NCBI RefSeq assembly: GCF_004027225.2
Contig: NC_044277.2
Span: 92,082,283 to 92,146,282, forward strand
DNA: 64,000 nucleotides
Direction: 5' to 3'
Source of the DNA: Strigops habroptila
Taxonomy: Eukaryota > Chordata > Aves > Psittaciformes > Psittacidae
The notes under the pieces were generated by a model, which had not been told where the DNA came from, searched no databases, and was given only the letters and a program-made list of their open reading frames with translations. Shown here in pieces: positions 12,501 to 19,550 of this stretch (the stretch's first letter is position 1; each line of letters opens with the position of its first letter). Both the position numbers and the translations under genes were made by a program.

Positions 12501-15500
12501 TGTGCTAGCTGTTCAGGTTTCCAAAATACATAAAGATTAAAAACAAATTCCTATAAATATGATATATGTATTGAAGTAGTAAAATTTAATCTGCTTTAAT
12601 TTCTCTACATCCCGTTTCCCCTCTATTAGCAAGGAAAATGGGTCATATTTACCCTGAAATTTAAGGCACAATCACTGATATGTAAAGGGCTCCAAGAATG
12701 ATTTGCTATTGCATTTTCTTTAAGTTTCATCCTTAAATACAAAAGCAAGCATATAATTTTTAACTAATATTTTAATTGTCTTAGCTAAATGTGCCAAAAA
12801 TCACTATTAAGATTTTACTTATAGTGTAGTTTTACTTTCTACTGGTAGAGGCAAACTAAAGGAGAAAATTACTAAGTCAGTAGCAACGTATTAACATGGT
12901 TCAAACATAAAAGAAATAGAAGTACTAAGAAAAAGCTATGTTCAACAAAACAACTACAGGGAGTATTTTGACCATTATCTGCATGTCAGCAGCTAATAGC
13001 ATGTGAACCATAAAGTATTTCCAGCTCATCCTCATAAGGTAAACCACTCCTCCTCCCATTAAAATAAAATAAAAATTAAGGAATATGCATTCAAGCAGAC
13101 TTACAATTCAGTACACCCTTCCATACGATGCTTATAGGGAGAGTAGTTTACAGGAGTTAGAAAAATTAAAGGCTTGTTTAACTGGTCCTGCAATATTCAT
13201 TTTCTAAGTAGTTTGTAATAAATGACACTTATGAAGTAGATCCCCATGTGTGTAAAGAAACTATAATAAAACATTTTCACAATGCATGAGAAATAATAGA
13301 TATAAGATTGATTTTAAGTTCTTACAGTGCCTGGCCTGTTGTAGAGGAGTTTGTGCAGGTTCCTAAGTTCGTCTGTCTTCTTTTTACTCAGAAAGTATTG
13401 TATCCTTTCAATTTCACAGAGTTTTTGTCCTTTTCCTGAAACAATTAAAATCGATTATGCTACTCATCACATTCCTATTTATCTATGTGTTCATAACTTC
13501 AAATCTCTACTATTTTGTTAAAAAAGCAAAGAAGTTATTAAGCAGGCCTCTTCCTATCAATTAGGCATCCTGAGAGTCTCTTTATCTTCCTTACTTGATA
13601 GTACCTAGACCAGTGTACAAGGACCTGTATTTACTTTTTATTCTAGCTGCTCCTGCCTTCGTTAGTGGTGGCTAGGTACTGAAGATCCTATGCCGGGTAA
13701 GTGTAAACATTATCTAACTTCTACAGCTTAAACTGATGTTACAGGATAAAAGGGGGTTTTCATATAATTGTAACAGCCTTACTATTTTGAATTGGATAAT
13801 GACTCTTAAGTTAGGTCTCACCTACAACAAATTAGTAATTTGATCTTTTAAGAGGTTTCATTACCACATTCCCAACACTCACAATTCTTATGTGAGAGGA
13901 CAAGCTTACCTGGTGTAACTGTAAAAGGTTCCTTTTGCAACGAAGACACTTGCATGGTCAGTCGGTCAACCTTCTTTTTCTCCCTTTTCCCTTCAACAAT
14001 TAGACTCTTTTCTGCAAAAGACAGCTTCCTTACACATAGTATTTTTCATTACATGAGCAGATTTGACTGTAGTGACAAGCAATACAACACCGAATTTTTG
14101 ACATGGCAAACCAAAAATGGATAATGATATAACCAGCTACGAGGACACTTTTAAACCTTTGGCCAATAGGTCAATGGGATTCTATGGATCTCAGTATGTG
14201 TGTATATATATGTAACTAGAGGAGTCTCTAGTTCTTAACCACAGTCCTGTACCCAACTTAGCCTACACACAACAGCTCCACTTCAGCTTTCTTGGTGAGA
14301 ACACTACCACCAGATGGGCAAAAGGAGAATCCAGCATGCCTGCAGACACTTCCTCTTCCCACTACTGGACTGGAGGCCCCACACATATCAGCAGGAAAGG
14401 CAGAAACACAAGATCAGTGGGACTGTACTACACCTCATGGGGCTACACAGTGTCACACTCTGCAGGGCACAATACAAGTGTCACAAATACTACAAGAATA
14501 CTACTCCCAGTAATTCTGACACTGTTTAGCAACGAATACAATGTTTTACGTATATGCTGCACATCACTACTTTAATGAAGCCATGTCAGGAGAAAAACCC
14601 AAAGCTTGACCTAAACATTTAATACTAAAATACTTGACCTCAAATCAAACTATTCTTAGCACTAAATATATGGGCTGCCTTGGCTTTAACATCTGAAAGC
14701 AGCTTTGAAATCTGTATGAACATAATCAAACCTGGATACATATCTGCTGAAAACAGAGCAAAACATACTTGTGTGTACACAAGAAACAGTTGTTTCTAAA
14801 AACCTAATTCTAATTACTCTATTCAAACAGCATATTCTCTTTTCTTTCTACTACCTTTCCTAAAGACAAGCTTGAGCTCTTTTAAGAATCTAAGACCATG
14901 AGTGACTTGGTTTTCACTGTGTCATACAGCAGCTCTATTTCCATGGATGCTTTTATTTGCAGAACAGGTGCCTAGAGATTTCAAGATGGAAATTAACATT
15001 TTTGCATAGTAGTTCCTTCATGATATCTTGTATTCCTTGACTATCTTATTCAATTACATGCCACAACACAAAACAAGGCTTGCTTGCTCATCTACAATAT
15101 TGCTATGATTTATATTGTCAAAATTATTCAAATGGAATATCCTCCCTCCAGTATCATTAAATTTTGGTAACCAGTAAATTAATCCGTAGTAGTTAAGCAA
15201 AGACATCTGTATTGTTTCCAAAGCTATGGCACAGATTTTTGAAGTGTCTCTCTTTTGCAAACATGAATCACTTCGGAATGTTACTGGCAAGAAAGAATTT
15301 TTTTTTGGATATGCATTTTTATACACATAATTTCATAAAGGACGCTACCTATTCCAAGCATCTAGAAGTTTATACAACAACCACCACCAAGCCCAAAATC
15401 CTAGCATAGGAACCCAGGATGCTGACAATTCTTTCAATCTTTCCTGAAGAACAAGAGCATTGCTGTTTCTAGTGTCACCTGTTATAGTCTACTGGGAAGT

Positions 15501-15775
15501 GATTTATGACCCATGAAATCGATATACCATGAATCTCCTAAACCATAATTGTACAATTAGCTGAAATTACAAGAGAATGCATTCAGTAAGCTTGGCATTT
15601 TTTAAAGGACAACTTATTCAGTGGAAAAACAAGTACCCTTTTCTTCCTCCTCCTCCTCCTCCTCTTCCTCTTCTTCTTCATCACTTTCCTCAGCTTTGTT
15701 TTCAGTTTCAGGTTGTTTCTCATCTACTTTTTCAGACGACATTGTATCTTCTTTTGATGAAGCAACAGAAGACAT
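518..15775 (-). CDS. DEK: DEK chromatin-binding protein, complete coding sequence over ten coding exons
   Basis: DEK is a nuclear DNA- and histone-binding protein that shapes chromatin, favours supercoiled and cruciform DNA, and takes part in transcription, splicing and repair. Joining 15775-15637, 14011-13910, 13435-13326, 10648-10554, 8040-7920, 6809-6627, 5373-5241, 2938-2790, 1460-1392 and 529-518 gives 1,113 nt, 370 codons plus stop, with every junction in phase and every intron GT-AG. Human DEK is 375 residues and collinear. Order of parts: acidic N-terminus with 13 consecutive Glu (33-45); pseudo-SAP/SAP DNA-binding region (about 80-184); basic NLS-like segment (203-219, KKER...RKAKR); second acidic stretch (about 224-250); Lys/Ser-rich linker; acidic patch; C-terminal DEK_C winged-helix-like domain (about 310-370). 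The start is the first ATG in the spliced message; there is none in the proposed 5' UTR. Identity rests on remembered family sequence, with strong agreement in every exon. Confidence 0.97.
1392..1460 (-). CDS. DEK: DEK exon 10 (C-terminal domain)
   Basis: Acceptor TTTTTTTTAG, donor GTAAAG; 69 nt, residues 345-367, phase 0 at both ends. Encodes VYENYPSYDLSDRKDFIKKT and VKE, finishing the DEK_C fold apart from three residues in the last exon. It is too short and too closely bounded by stops to show up as an ordinary open frame. Confidence 0.96.
2790..2938 (-). CDS. DEK: DEK exon 9 (start of C-terminal domain)
   Basis: Acceptor CCTATTTAG, donor GTAAGC; 149 nt, residues 295-344. Encodes an acidic lead (SSDDEPLIKKLKKPPTDEE) and then the first helices of the DEK_C domain, NLLANANLEEVTMKQICKE. 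This C-terminal domain mediates a second DNA contact and self-association in human DEK. Confidence 0.97.
3268..3301. repeat. A-rich simple repeat in DEK intron 8
   Basis: A runs of up to about 16 broken by single G (pattern AAAAG). No retroposon body is recognisable next to it. DEK intron 8 spans 2939-5240 and also holds a CA-rich tract near 3690-3760 and the CR1 copy listed separately. Confidence 0.8.
4055..4750 (-). mobile_element. CR1 LINE fragment (3' end) in DEK intron 8, antisense orientation relative to plus
   Basis: The plus strand shows the reverse complement of an avian CR1 3' region: a decayed 'agaattttaggtgagaaagg' start, then motifs such as 'ctgaacaagcccagctcccac', 'gtgaccctccactagacttg' and 'gatccttttccgcaaagctg'. 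It lies on the same strand as DEK. It is old (many substitutions, no intact reading frame) and lacks the ORFs. The open frames of 80-101 codons overlapping it are chance readings. Confidence 0.85.
5241..5373 (-). CDS. DEK: DEK exon 8 (Lys/Ser-rich linker)
   Basis: Acceptor CTTCGTAG, donor GTAAAT; 133 nt, residues 251-294 plus one base. Encodes a low-complexity basic linker containing KKAVKSANVKKADSSTTKK, recognisable against mammalian DEK but the least conserved exon. The branch and pyrimidine region before the acceptor is poor in pyrimidines (GAAGAAGAAAACC lies just beyond on the other side), so the acceptor looks weak. Confidence 0.93.
5635..5702 (-). mobile_element. Probable LTR end of an avian endogenous retrovirus, in DEK intron 7
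   Basis: A short GC-rich patch in an AT-rich intron (5374-6626). Read on the minus strand from 5702 it begins TGTAGTGGTTTAAGCCCGCC and continues to an ACACAGCCGCTCATTCCCTC stretch, resembling the common start of bird ERV LTRs (TG, then a GTTTAA-type segment, then a GCCGCTC segment). Only about 65 bp are recognisable; no coding part is present. Confidence 0.5.
6627..6809 (-). CDS. DEK: DEK exon 7 (nuclear localisation signal and acidic stretch)
   Basis: Acceptor TTTCTCAG, donor GTAATG; 183 nt, residues 190-250 in phase 0 at both ends. A basic segment (KKER and RKAKRTK) matching the mapped DEK nuclear localisation signal is followed by CPEILSDESSSEEDEKK and further Ser/Glu-rich sequence. The Ser-Glu/Asp context is typical of CK2 phosphorylation sites, known in human DEK to weaken DNA binding; this is inferred here from family knowledge. 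Confidence 0.97.
7920..8040 (-). CDS. DEK: DEK exon 6 (SAP domain)
   Basis: Acceptor CCCTCTCCAG, donor GTGAGA; 121 nt, residues 149-189. This is the SAP-motif DNA-binding exon: FRNAMLKSICEVLDLERSGV followed by NSELVTRILNFLMHPK. It is the best conserved part of DEK and differs from human at only a few positions (for example Thr for Lys after ELV). Confidence 0.97.
8041..10553 (-). other. DEK: DEK intron 5, with simple repeats and a TTGCAA cluster
   Basis: Bounded by the exon 5 donor GTAATT and exon 6 acceptor CCAG. It holds A-runs at 8050-8068 and 8590-8604, G-rich patches near 8300-8430, and five TTGCAA palindromes at 9815-9862. A 125-codon plus-strand open frame at 9200-9577 resembles no family I know and is taken as chance. 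Confidence 0.85.
10554..10648 (-). CDS. DEK: DEK exon 5 (pseudo-SAP region)
   Basis: Acceptor GTTCCAG, donor GTAATT; 95 nt, residues 118-148 plus two bases of codon 149. Encodes SLKKNVGQFSGFPFEKGS and a Lys/Glu-rich helix. The phase-2 end completes a Lys codon with the first base of exon 6. Confidence 0.96.
10842..10924. repeat. Direct repeat copy 1 in DEK intron 4
   Basis: Shares the ordered blocks CTAGCATGCATCT, ACTAGTAGT, TTTCTGTGCTAGCTGTTCAG and TTTCCAAAATACA with 12460-12540, same orientation, about 1.6 kb apart, with a few substitutions and small indels. Not recognised as a known mobile element. Confidence 0.85.
12460..12542. repeat. Direct repeat copy 2 in DEK intron 4
   Basis: Second copy of the block at 10842-10924. 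The similarity ends soon after GATTAAAA in both. It may be a local duplication or two copies of a low-copy dispersed element. Confidence 0.85.
13326..13435 (-). CDS. DEK: DEK exon 4 (pseudo-SAP region)
   Basis: Acceptor TTGTTTCAG, donor GTAAG; 110 nt, residues 81-117, ending in phase 0. Encodes the GKGQKLCEIERI segment, then FLSKKKTDELRNLHKLLYNR and PGT, which form the N-terminal half of the DEK DNA-binding module. One visible difference from human is Gln-Tyr in place of His-Phe after ERI. Confidence 0.96.
13910..14011 (-). CDS. DEK: DEK exon 3
   Basis: Acceptor TTTTGCAG, donor GTAAGC; 102 nt, residues 47-80 and the first base of codon 81. Encodes KSLIVEGKREKKKVDRLTMQ and the following VSSLQKEPF segment, almost identical to mammalian DEK. 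This leads into the pseudo-SAP region. Confidence 0.96.
14012..15636 (-). other. DEK: DEK intron 2
   Basis: Runs from the weak donor GTACTT to the acceptor TTTTGCAG. No mobile element or RNA gene recognised. Short TA-rich stretch near 14198-14212. Overlapping open frames at 14292-14575 in three frames are chance readings. Confidence 0.85.
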
Positions 15776-15786
15776 GGTGTACAGTT
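15637..15786 (-). CDS. DEK: DEK exon 2 (start codon, acidic N-terminus)
   Basis: The acceptor TTTTTATAG ends at 15787 and the ATG is at 15775-15773, 11 nt into the exon. It encodes residues 1-46 plus one base of codon 47. The end of the exon is a run of 13 Glu codons (mixed GAA/GAG, read as TCC/TTC repeats on the plus strand) followed by Lys. The donor is GTACTT, weaker than the usual GTAAGT. The split codon 47 joins to exon 3 as Glu, restoring the family motif EKSLIVEG. Confidence 0.95.
15638..15680. repeat. DEK: Trinucleotide repeat encoding the DEK poly-Glu run
   Basis: A TCC/TTC trinucleotide tract on the plus strand, read as 13 Glu codons of DEK. The core is six consecutive GAG codons flanked by GAA/GAG interruptions, so length change by slippage would keep the frame. 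Confidence 0.95.
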
Positions 15787-17752
15787 CTATAAAAACAAGT
15801 CAGGGAAACCACCATCAATACAGCATTACGGATGATAAATACAGGAAACTTACTTTTTAAGAACATCTTCTATGGTCTAAGTGATGTCACAGTGCTCGTA
15901 CCGCGATTGTTCACATTCTTTAAGACATTACAGCATTCTGCATACACATAATAAAAAAGGTTTTCAAGAAGTAGTTGCCATCCATTCTGCAACTACGCTG
16001 GTTAAGGACAGTTTAAAAGGTTATAAATTCTTCCTGCACACAAGCCTTTGTGAAGCATTCGGAAACACCCACTCTTAGCAGCAGATGCTGTTATCTATTG
16101 AGAACTGTAATGTTTTAAGGTATTTTAGTGCATCGTATTATAAACTGAGTAGTTATTTCTGATCATGGTTAACTATGCATACCAGTTTCCTAATAAGTTG
16201 AACAAGCTACATATTTAGATGAGAAATGAGAACAGAAGGATAAAAAAAAAGTTATGAGCAATTTGGAAAAAAATAACACTGCTTTCAGAATTCAGAGAGC
16301 TGAGACATCTCAGGGTCTGAAAATGCTTTCTGGCTTTAATCTGTAGATCTACAACAAAAAAGAATAAATGCTTCATAGTCAGCATGTTTAAGAGGAGTCT
16401 TTTCTTAGCATCTGAAGTGGCTTAAATGTTAACTTAAAAATTTAAATATCTCACTTTGGCAAGTACCATTTCCCTACTGACAGAGAATGACTATCTAAGA
16501 AAGCAAGATAACCATATCTGTTAATGTAAAATAAAATAATCTAGCTTTCAGAATCTTTCACTGTTTACAGATCTGAAACAAAATATAGCACCAGTTGTAT
16601 AAGCCCTTGTGGAAAACGTATCACGTGGTTAAACACTTTGTTTTTCCAAGATTATAAAGCCAATATTATCTGTAAGAGGTTAAACTGAATGAACAATGAA
16701 ATCAACTGCTTACATGCAGTATTAGCAGATGCCAGAGAACAGCAACACTCCAAATGACAGAAAATGAGAGTTATATTACCAATAGGGAGGGGAAAAAGAA
16801 AGTTTACTATTCTTTGCTAAATCACTGGGGGGGGGGGAAGAATGAAATCTCTTTCAGGGTATTACTACCAGTATTTAATTTGACACGGAAAAGTAACCCG
16901 ACTTTTTCATTATATGACTCTGCATTTTAATTGTCTGCACAAGTGGAAAAGCAAGTGAAGAACTACAAGTTGTCTTTCCTTACCCTTTCAACGAGGGCAG
17001 AAGGGGAATAGGAAAATTAAGTGGCTTTTTAGCGTTTCCAGCAACCAGGTCCGCGAGGACGACTTGCTTAGTGAAAAAGTGATCCACCTTTAGGAAGACT
17101 TGGGGACATTTTCGGCCGGAGAGGGTATCTCGCAATCCGCCCCAAGGATAATCGTGCACAAGAGCACCTCCCACCCTCATCCAGCACTTTTCAGACATGG
17201 GCTCGCCACCTGTGCCCTTCCCTAGCCGGAGGCCGGAGAAAGCGACCACGACGGACAGCGCCGGAAGGAGCCGGCCGCCAAGGAATAGGGCGGCAAGGCA
17301 GTGGTGAGCGCCACCCCTCTCCCCGCACCAGCAGGCAGCGAGACCGCTCCGCCCCGCTCCCGCCGTCGGGCCGGACACAGCGCGCAGGAAACAACTCAGG
17401 CGGAAAACGCAGCCTGCCGCCCTTACGAAGCCTGGGAGGAAGGCGGCCCCCTTGGCGCCGCGGGGCCGGTGACAAGCGCCGCCGGCGCACAGCGTGTTCC
17501 CCGGCGGGACAGAAGTCCAGCGGCGCAGCGGCCCCGTTTCTTTTCCCCTCGTCACCCCGCCTCCCTGGCCGCTCCGCCCGGCTCAGCCCAGCCCGGCCCG
17601 GCCGCGGCGAGGTGGCAGGGGGACAGGTGGGAGTGCGTCCTCGGGCGCCGTTATGGCCTTGGCGGCGGGACCCACCTCAGCTCGAGCCCCAGGTCCTGTC
17701 TCTTTCCTCACGCGCGGCTGCGGCAGCAACGGCGGCTGGAGGCGACAGTTAC
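15787..17752 (-). other. DEK: DEK intron 1
   Basis: AT-rich from 15.79 to about 17.0 kb, then CpG-island sequence to the exon 1 donor. Contains a G run of about ten at 16827-16836. Nothing else recognised. Confidence 0.65.
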
Positions 17753-17903
17753 CGGAGGGCGGGGGCAGGGGGCGGGGCCGGGCGCCGCGGCGCACAGCGA
17801 CACACACACGCGTCCCGCCGCCGGTCGCTCGCTCGGTCTGTCGGTCGCTCGGTCACTCTCCTTCTCCCCCTCCCGGAATCAACAAGGTTTTCAAAATGGC
17901 GGG
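17753..17903 (-). other. DEK: DEK non-coding exon 1 (5' UTR), approximate 5' end
   Basis: On the minus strand a donor GTAACT follows CCTCCG at 17753/17752, and the next usable acceptor is that of coding exon 2. The stretch contains no ATG, as expected for a leader, and carries imperfect repeats of a GAGCGACC-like unit. The 5' end is a guess: it is placed at the YY1-type site, which in many TATA-less genes sits at or just after the start of transcription. In mammals DEK exon 1 is also non-coding. No cDNA evidence is available here. Confidence 0.6.
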
Positions 17904-18066
17904 TTCTCGAACGGGGAGAAGGAAGCGGGAAGGCGGCGGCCAATCAGCGCCCGCAGACCGGACGGCGCGGGGAGGGGCCGGGTGCGCGCGCAGGGAGGGC
18001 GGTTGCGGGGTGGCGGGTGGGTGTGTGGATGTGCGCGACGTGCGCCCGCCCGCCCGGGTGACGTCA
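17893..18066 (-). promoter_or_regulatory. DEK: DEK core promoter: YY1 site, CCAAT box and CRE
   Basis: Three textbook motifs line up upstream of the DEK first exon: AAAATGGCGGG (YY1 type) at 17893-17903, CCAATCAG (NF-Y CCAAT box) at 17940-17947, and the perfect palindrome TGACGTCA (CREB/ATF) at 18059-18066. There is no TATA box. Established knowledge: YY1 and NF-Y have been reported to control the human DEK promoter, so the same pair here supports the assignment. The CRE being functional is inference. Confidence 0.75.
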
Positions 18067-18148
18067 GGCCGCGCGCGGGGGCGCCAGGCACCGCGCTCCT
18101 CCGCGAGGGCTGTTGGCTGCGCCGAGGCGAGGAGGGTCGGATCGGGTT

Positions 18149-18480
18149 AAATTAGTGTTTCACTGTATAATTGATATCAAATGAAATTAGCGTTTCACTG
18201 AATGTAGAGACTTGTACATAGGCGGGGCTACAACCGTTCTTAAACTAGAGTTCTACTGTGTATAGAGGATGTAGAGATAAGGAAGGCGTGCAACAAGAGA
18301 ACCGGGTGTCTTCTCTCAAACCAATACACGCCTTCTTTCTGTTGATAAGAAAAAGGCAAACGGTTATGAAGGAAAACAACTCGAGGGACCTCTAAGGATC
18401 ATAAATTAGACCGAACGAGAACATATAGTTAATTAGGAAGACTAAACACATTCCAATGTTCTTCAGTAACGGAGTTCCAT
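18149..18480. other. Unassigned sequence between two CpG-rich patches
   Basis: Composition drops abruptly to AT-rich. It carries a direct repeat of 17 bp (AAATTAGTGTTTCACTG at 18149-18165 and the same with one change at 18184-18200) and a 9-bp inverted repeat (GAAGGCGTG at 18282-18290, CACGCCTTC at 18327-18335). A CCAATACACGCC element next to the second arm is loosely like retroviral LTR sequence, but I cannot assign it to a family. Confidence 0.4.
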
Positions 18481-18559
18481 AAAAGGGTACAATGAGTGGG
18501 GGTATTTCTTCCCAAACGACCACCACGACCCCGAGAGACCACTCCTCAAAATTCACCTG

Positions 18560-18860
18560 CGCCGCGGCCTTATCTACCTAGATCAAAGTATGCGATGAGT
18601 AACGAGAATTGGGTGGGCACTTTGCCCCGCCGCCGTTCCCATCCCCCGGCGCTAGGCGCCGGCTCAAAGCGCCTCTTCCCTCCCGTGCAGTCCTGCCTCC
18701 TGCGCTGCGGGCGGGAAGGGCTCGGCGGCCCCGCTTTACTGTAATGGCCGCGTCTGCCCCTGGCTGCGGGTGCTGGAGAAGCGTAGGGCGGCGGCCGCGG
18801 TGCTGACAGGCTGAGGGGTCGCGGCCAACGGAAGAAAACGGCTGTTGAAGCAGGAGCTGG
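18560..18860. promoter_or_regulatory. Small CpG-rich patch upstream of DEK
   Basis: GC-rich with CpG clusters (for example GCGGCGGCCGCGG near 18789). It is separated from the DEK island by about 400 bp of AT-rich sequence. It could be a detached part of the DEK island or a promoter for a divergent non-coding transcript on the plus strand. No gene product is readable; open frames here are GC-driven. Confidence 0.5.
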
Positions 18861-19091
18861 GGCTGAAGAGTGAGGTCTCCTCCTCAGCTGTGTGAAATGC
18901 GACAGGTCACAGGTGGCCTTCGCAAGCGCAGAGGCGCGGTCCTGCTCCCTGTGCTGCAACCTGCCACAGCTTGAGACCTGGTCTTCAAACCAAAGAGGAG
19001 GCCTGGCTGGGCTTGGCATGCCTTCAGCAGGAGTCAGGAGTACTCAGAAAGTAGGTTGGAGAAGTAAGTAGCCGGAACTAGTCTCCTAGAG

Positions 19092-19550
19092 CATCCAGAG
19101 GAGGCCGCGAAGGTGATCAGAGGGCTGGAGCACCTCTCCTGTGGAGACAGGCTGGGAGAGCTGGGCTTGTTCAGCCTGGAGAAGAGAAAGCTTAGGGAAG
19201 ACCTTACAGCAGCATTCTCCAGTACCTAAAGGGGGCCTACAAAAAATCTGGAGAGGCGCTTTTTATAAGGGCATGTAGTGACAGGACAAGGAGGAATGGC
19301 TTTAGGCTGAAAGAGGGTAGATTTAGATTAGATATAAGGAAGAAGTTCTTTCCTGTGAGGGTGGTGAGACACTAGCACGGGCTGCCCAGAGAAGCTGTGG
19401 CTGCCCCATCCCCGGCAGTGTTCAAGGCCAGGCTGGACGGGGCTTGGAGCAACCTGGTCTAGTGGAAGGTGTCCCTGCCCATGGCAGGGAGTTGGAACTA
19501 GATGATCTTTAAGGTCCCTTCTGACCCAAACCATTCTGTGATGCTGTGAA
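19092..19550 (+). mobile_element. CR1 LINE 3' fragment, plus orientation
   Basis: Reads as the end of an avian CR1: 'gagacaggctgggagagctg', 'ttcagcctggagaagagaa', 'gacaggacaaggaggaatgg', 'tagatataaggaagaagttc', 'tagtggaaggtgtccctgcc' and a terminal CCATTCTGTGATGCTGTGA. About 460 bp and fairly well preserved. No reverse transcriptase is included. Confidence 0.95.

Larger units (their letters stand above)
10649..13325 (-). other. DEK: DEK intron 4, with an internal direct repeat
   Basis: Bounded by the exon 4 donor GTAAG and the exon 5 acceptor CCAG. The main internal structure is a pair of about 80-bp direct repeats described separately. Otherwise AT-rich sequence without recognisable genes or mobile elements. 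Confidence 0.85.
17100..18130. promoter_or_regulatory. DEK: CpG island over DEK exon 1 and start of intron 1
   Basis: Base composition changes sharply from AT-rich intron to very GC-rich, CpG-dense sequence at about 17.1 kb and falls back after about 18.13 kb. It covers the proposed first exon, the promoter and about 650 bp of intron 1. Such islands mark constitutive promoters and can fire in both directions. Long open frames of up to 284 codons occur on both strands here, but they are low-complexity Arg/Pro/Ala/Gly readings caused by lack of AT-rich stop codons and are not annotated as genes. Confidence 0.85.

Noticed and set aside
16980..18155. Open frames of up to 284 codons on both strands in the DEK CpG island
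   Set aside because: They overlap each other in several frames, consist of Arg/Pro/Ala/Gly-rich sequence and reflect scarcity of stop codons in GC-rich DNA; no domain is recognisable.
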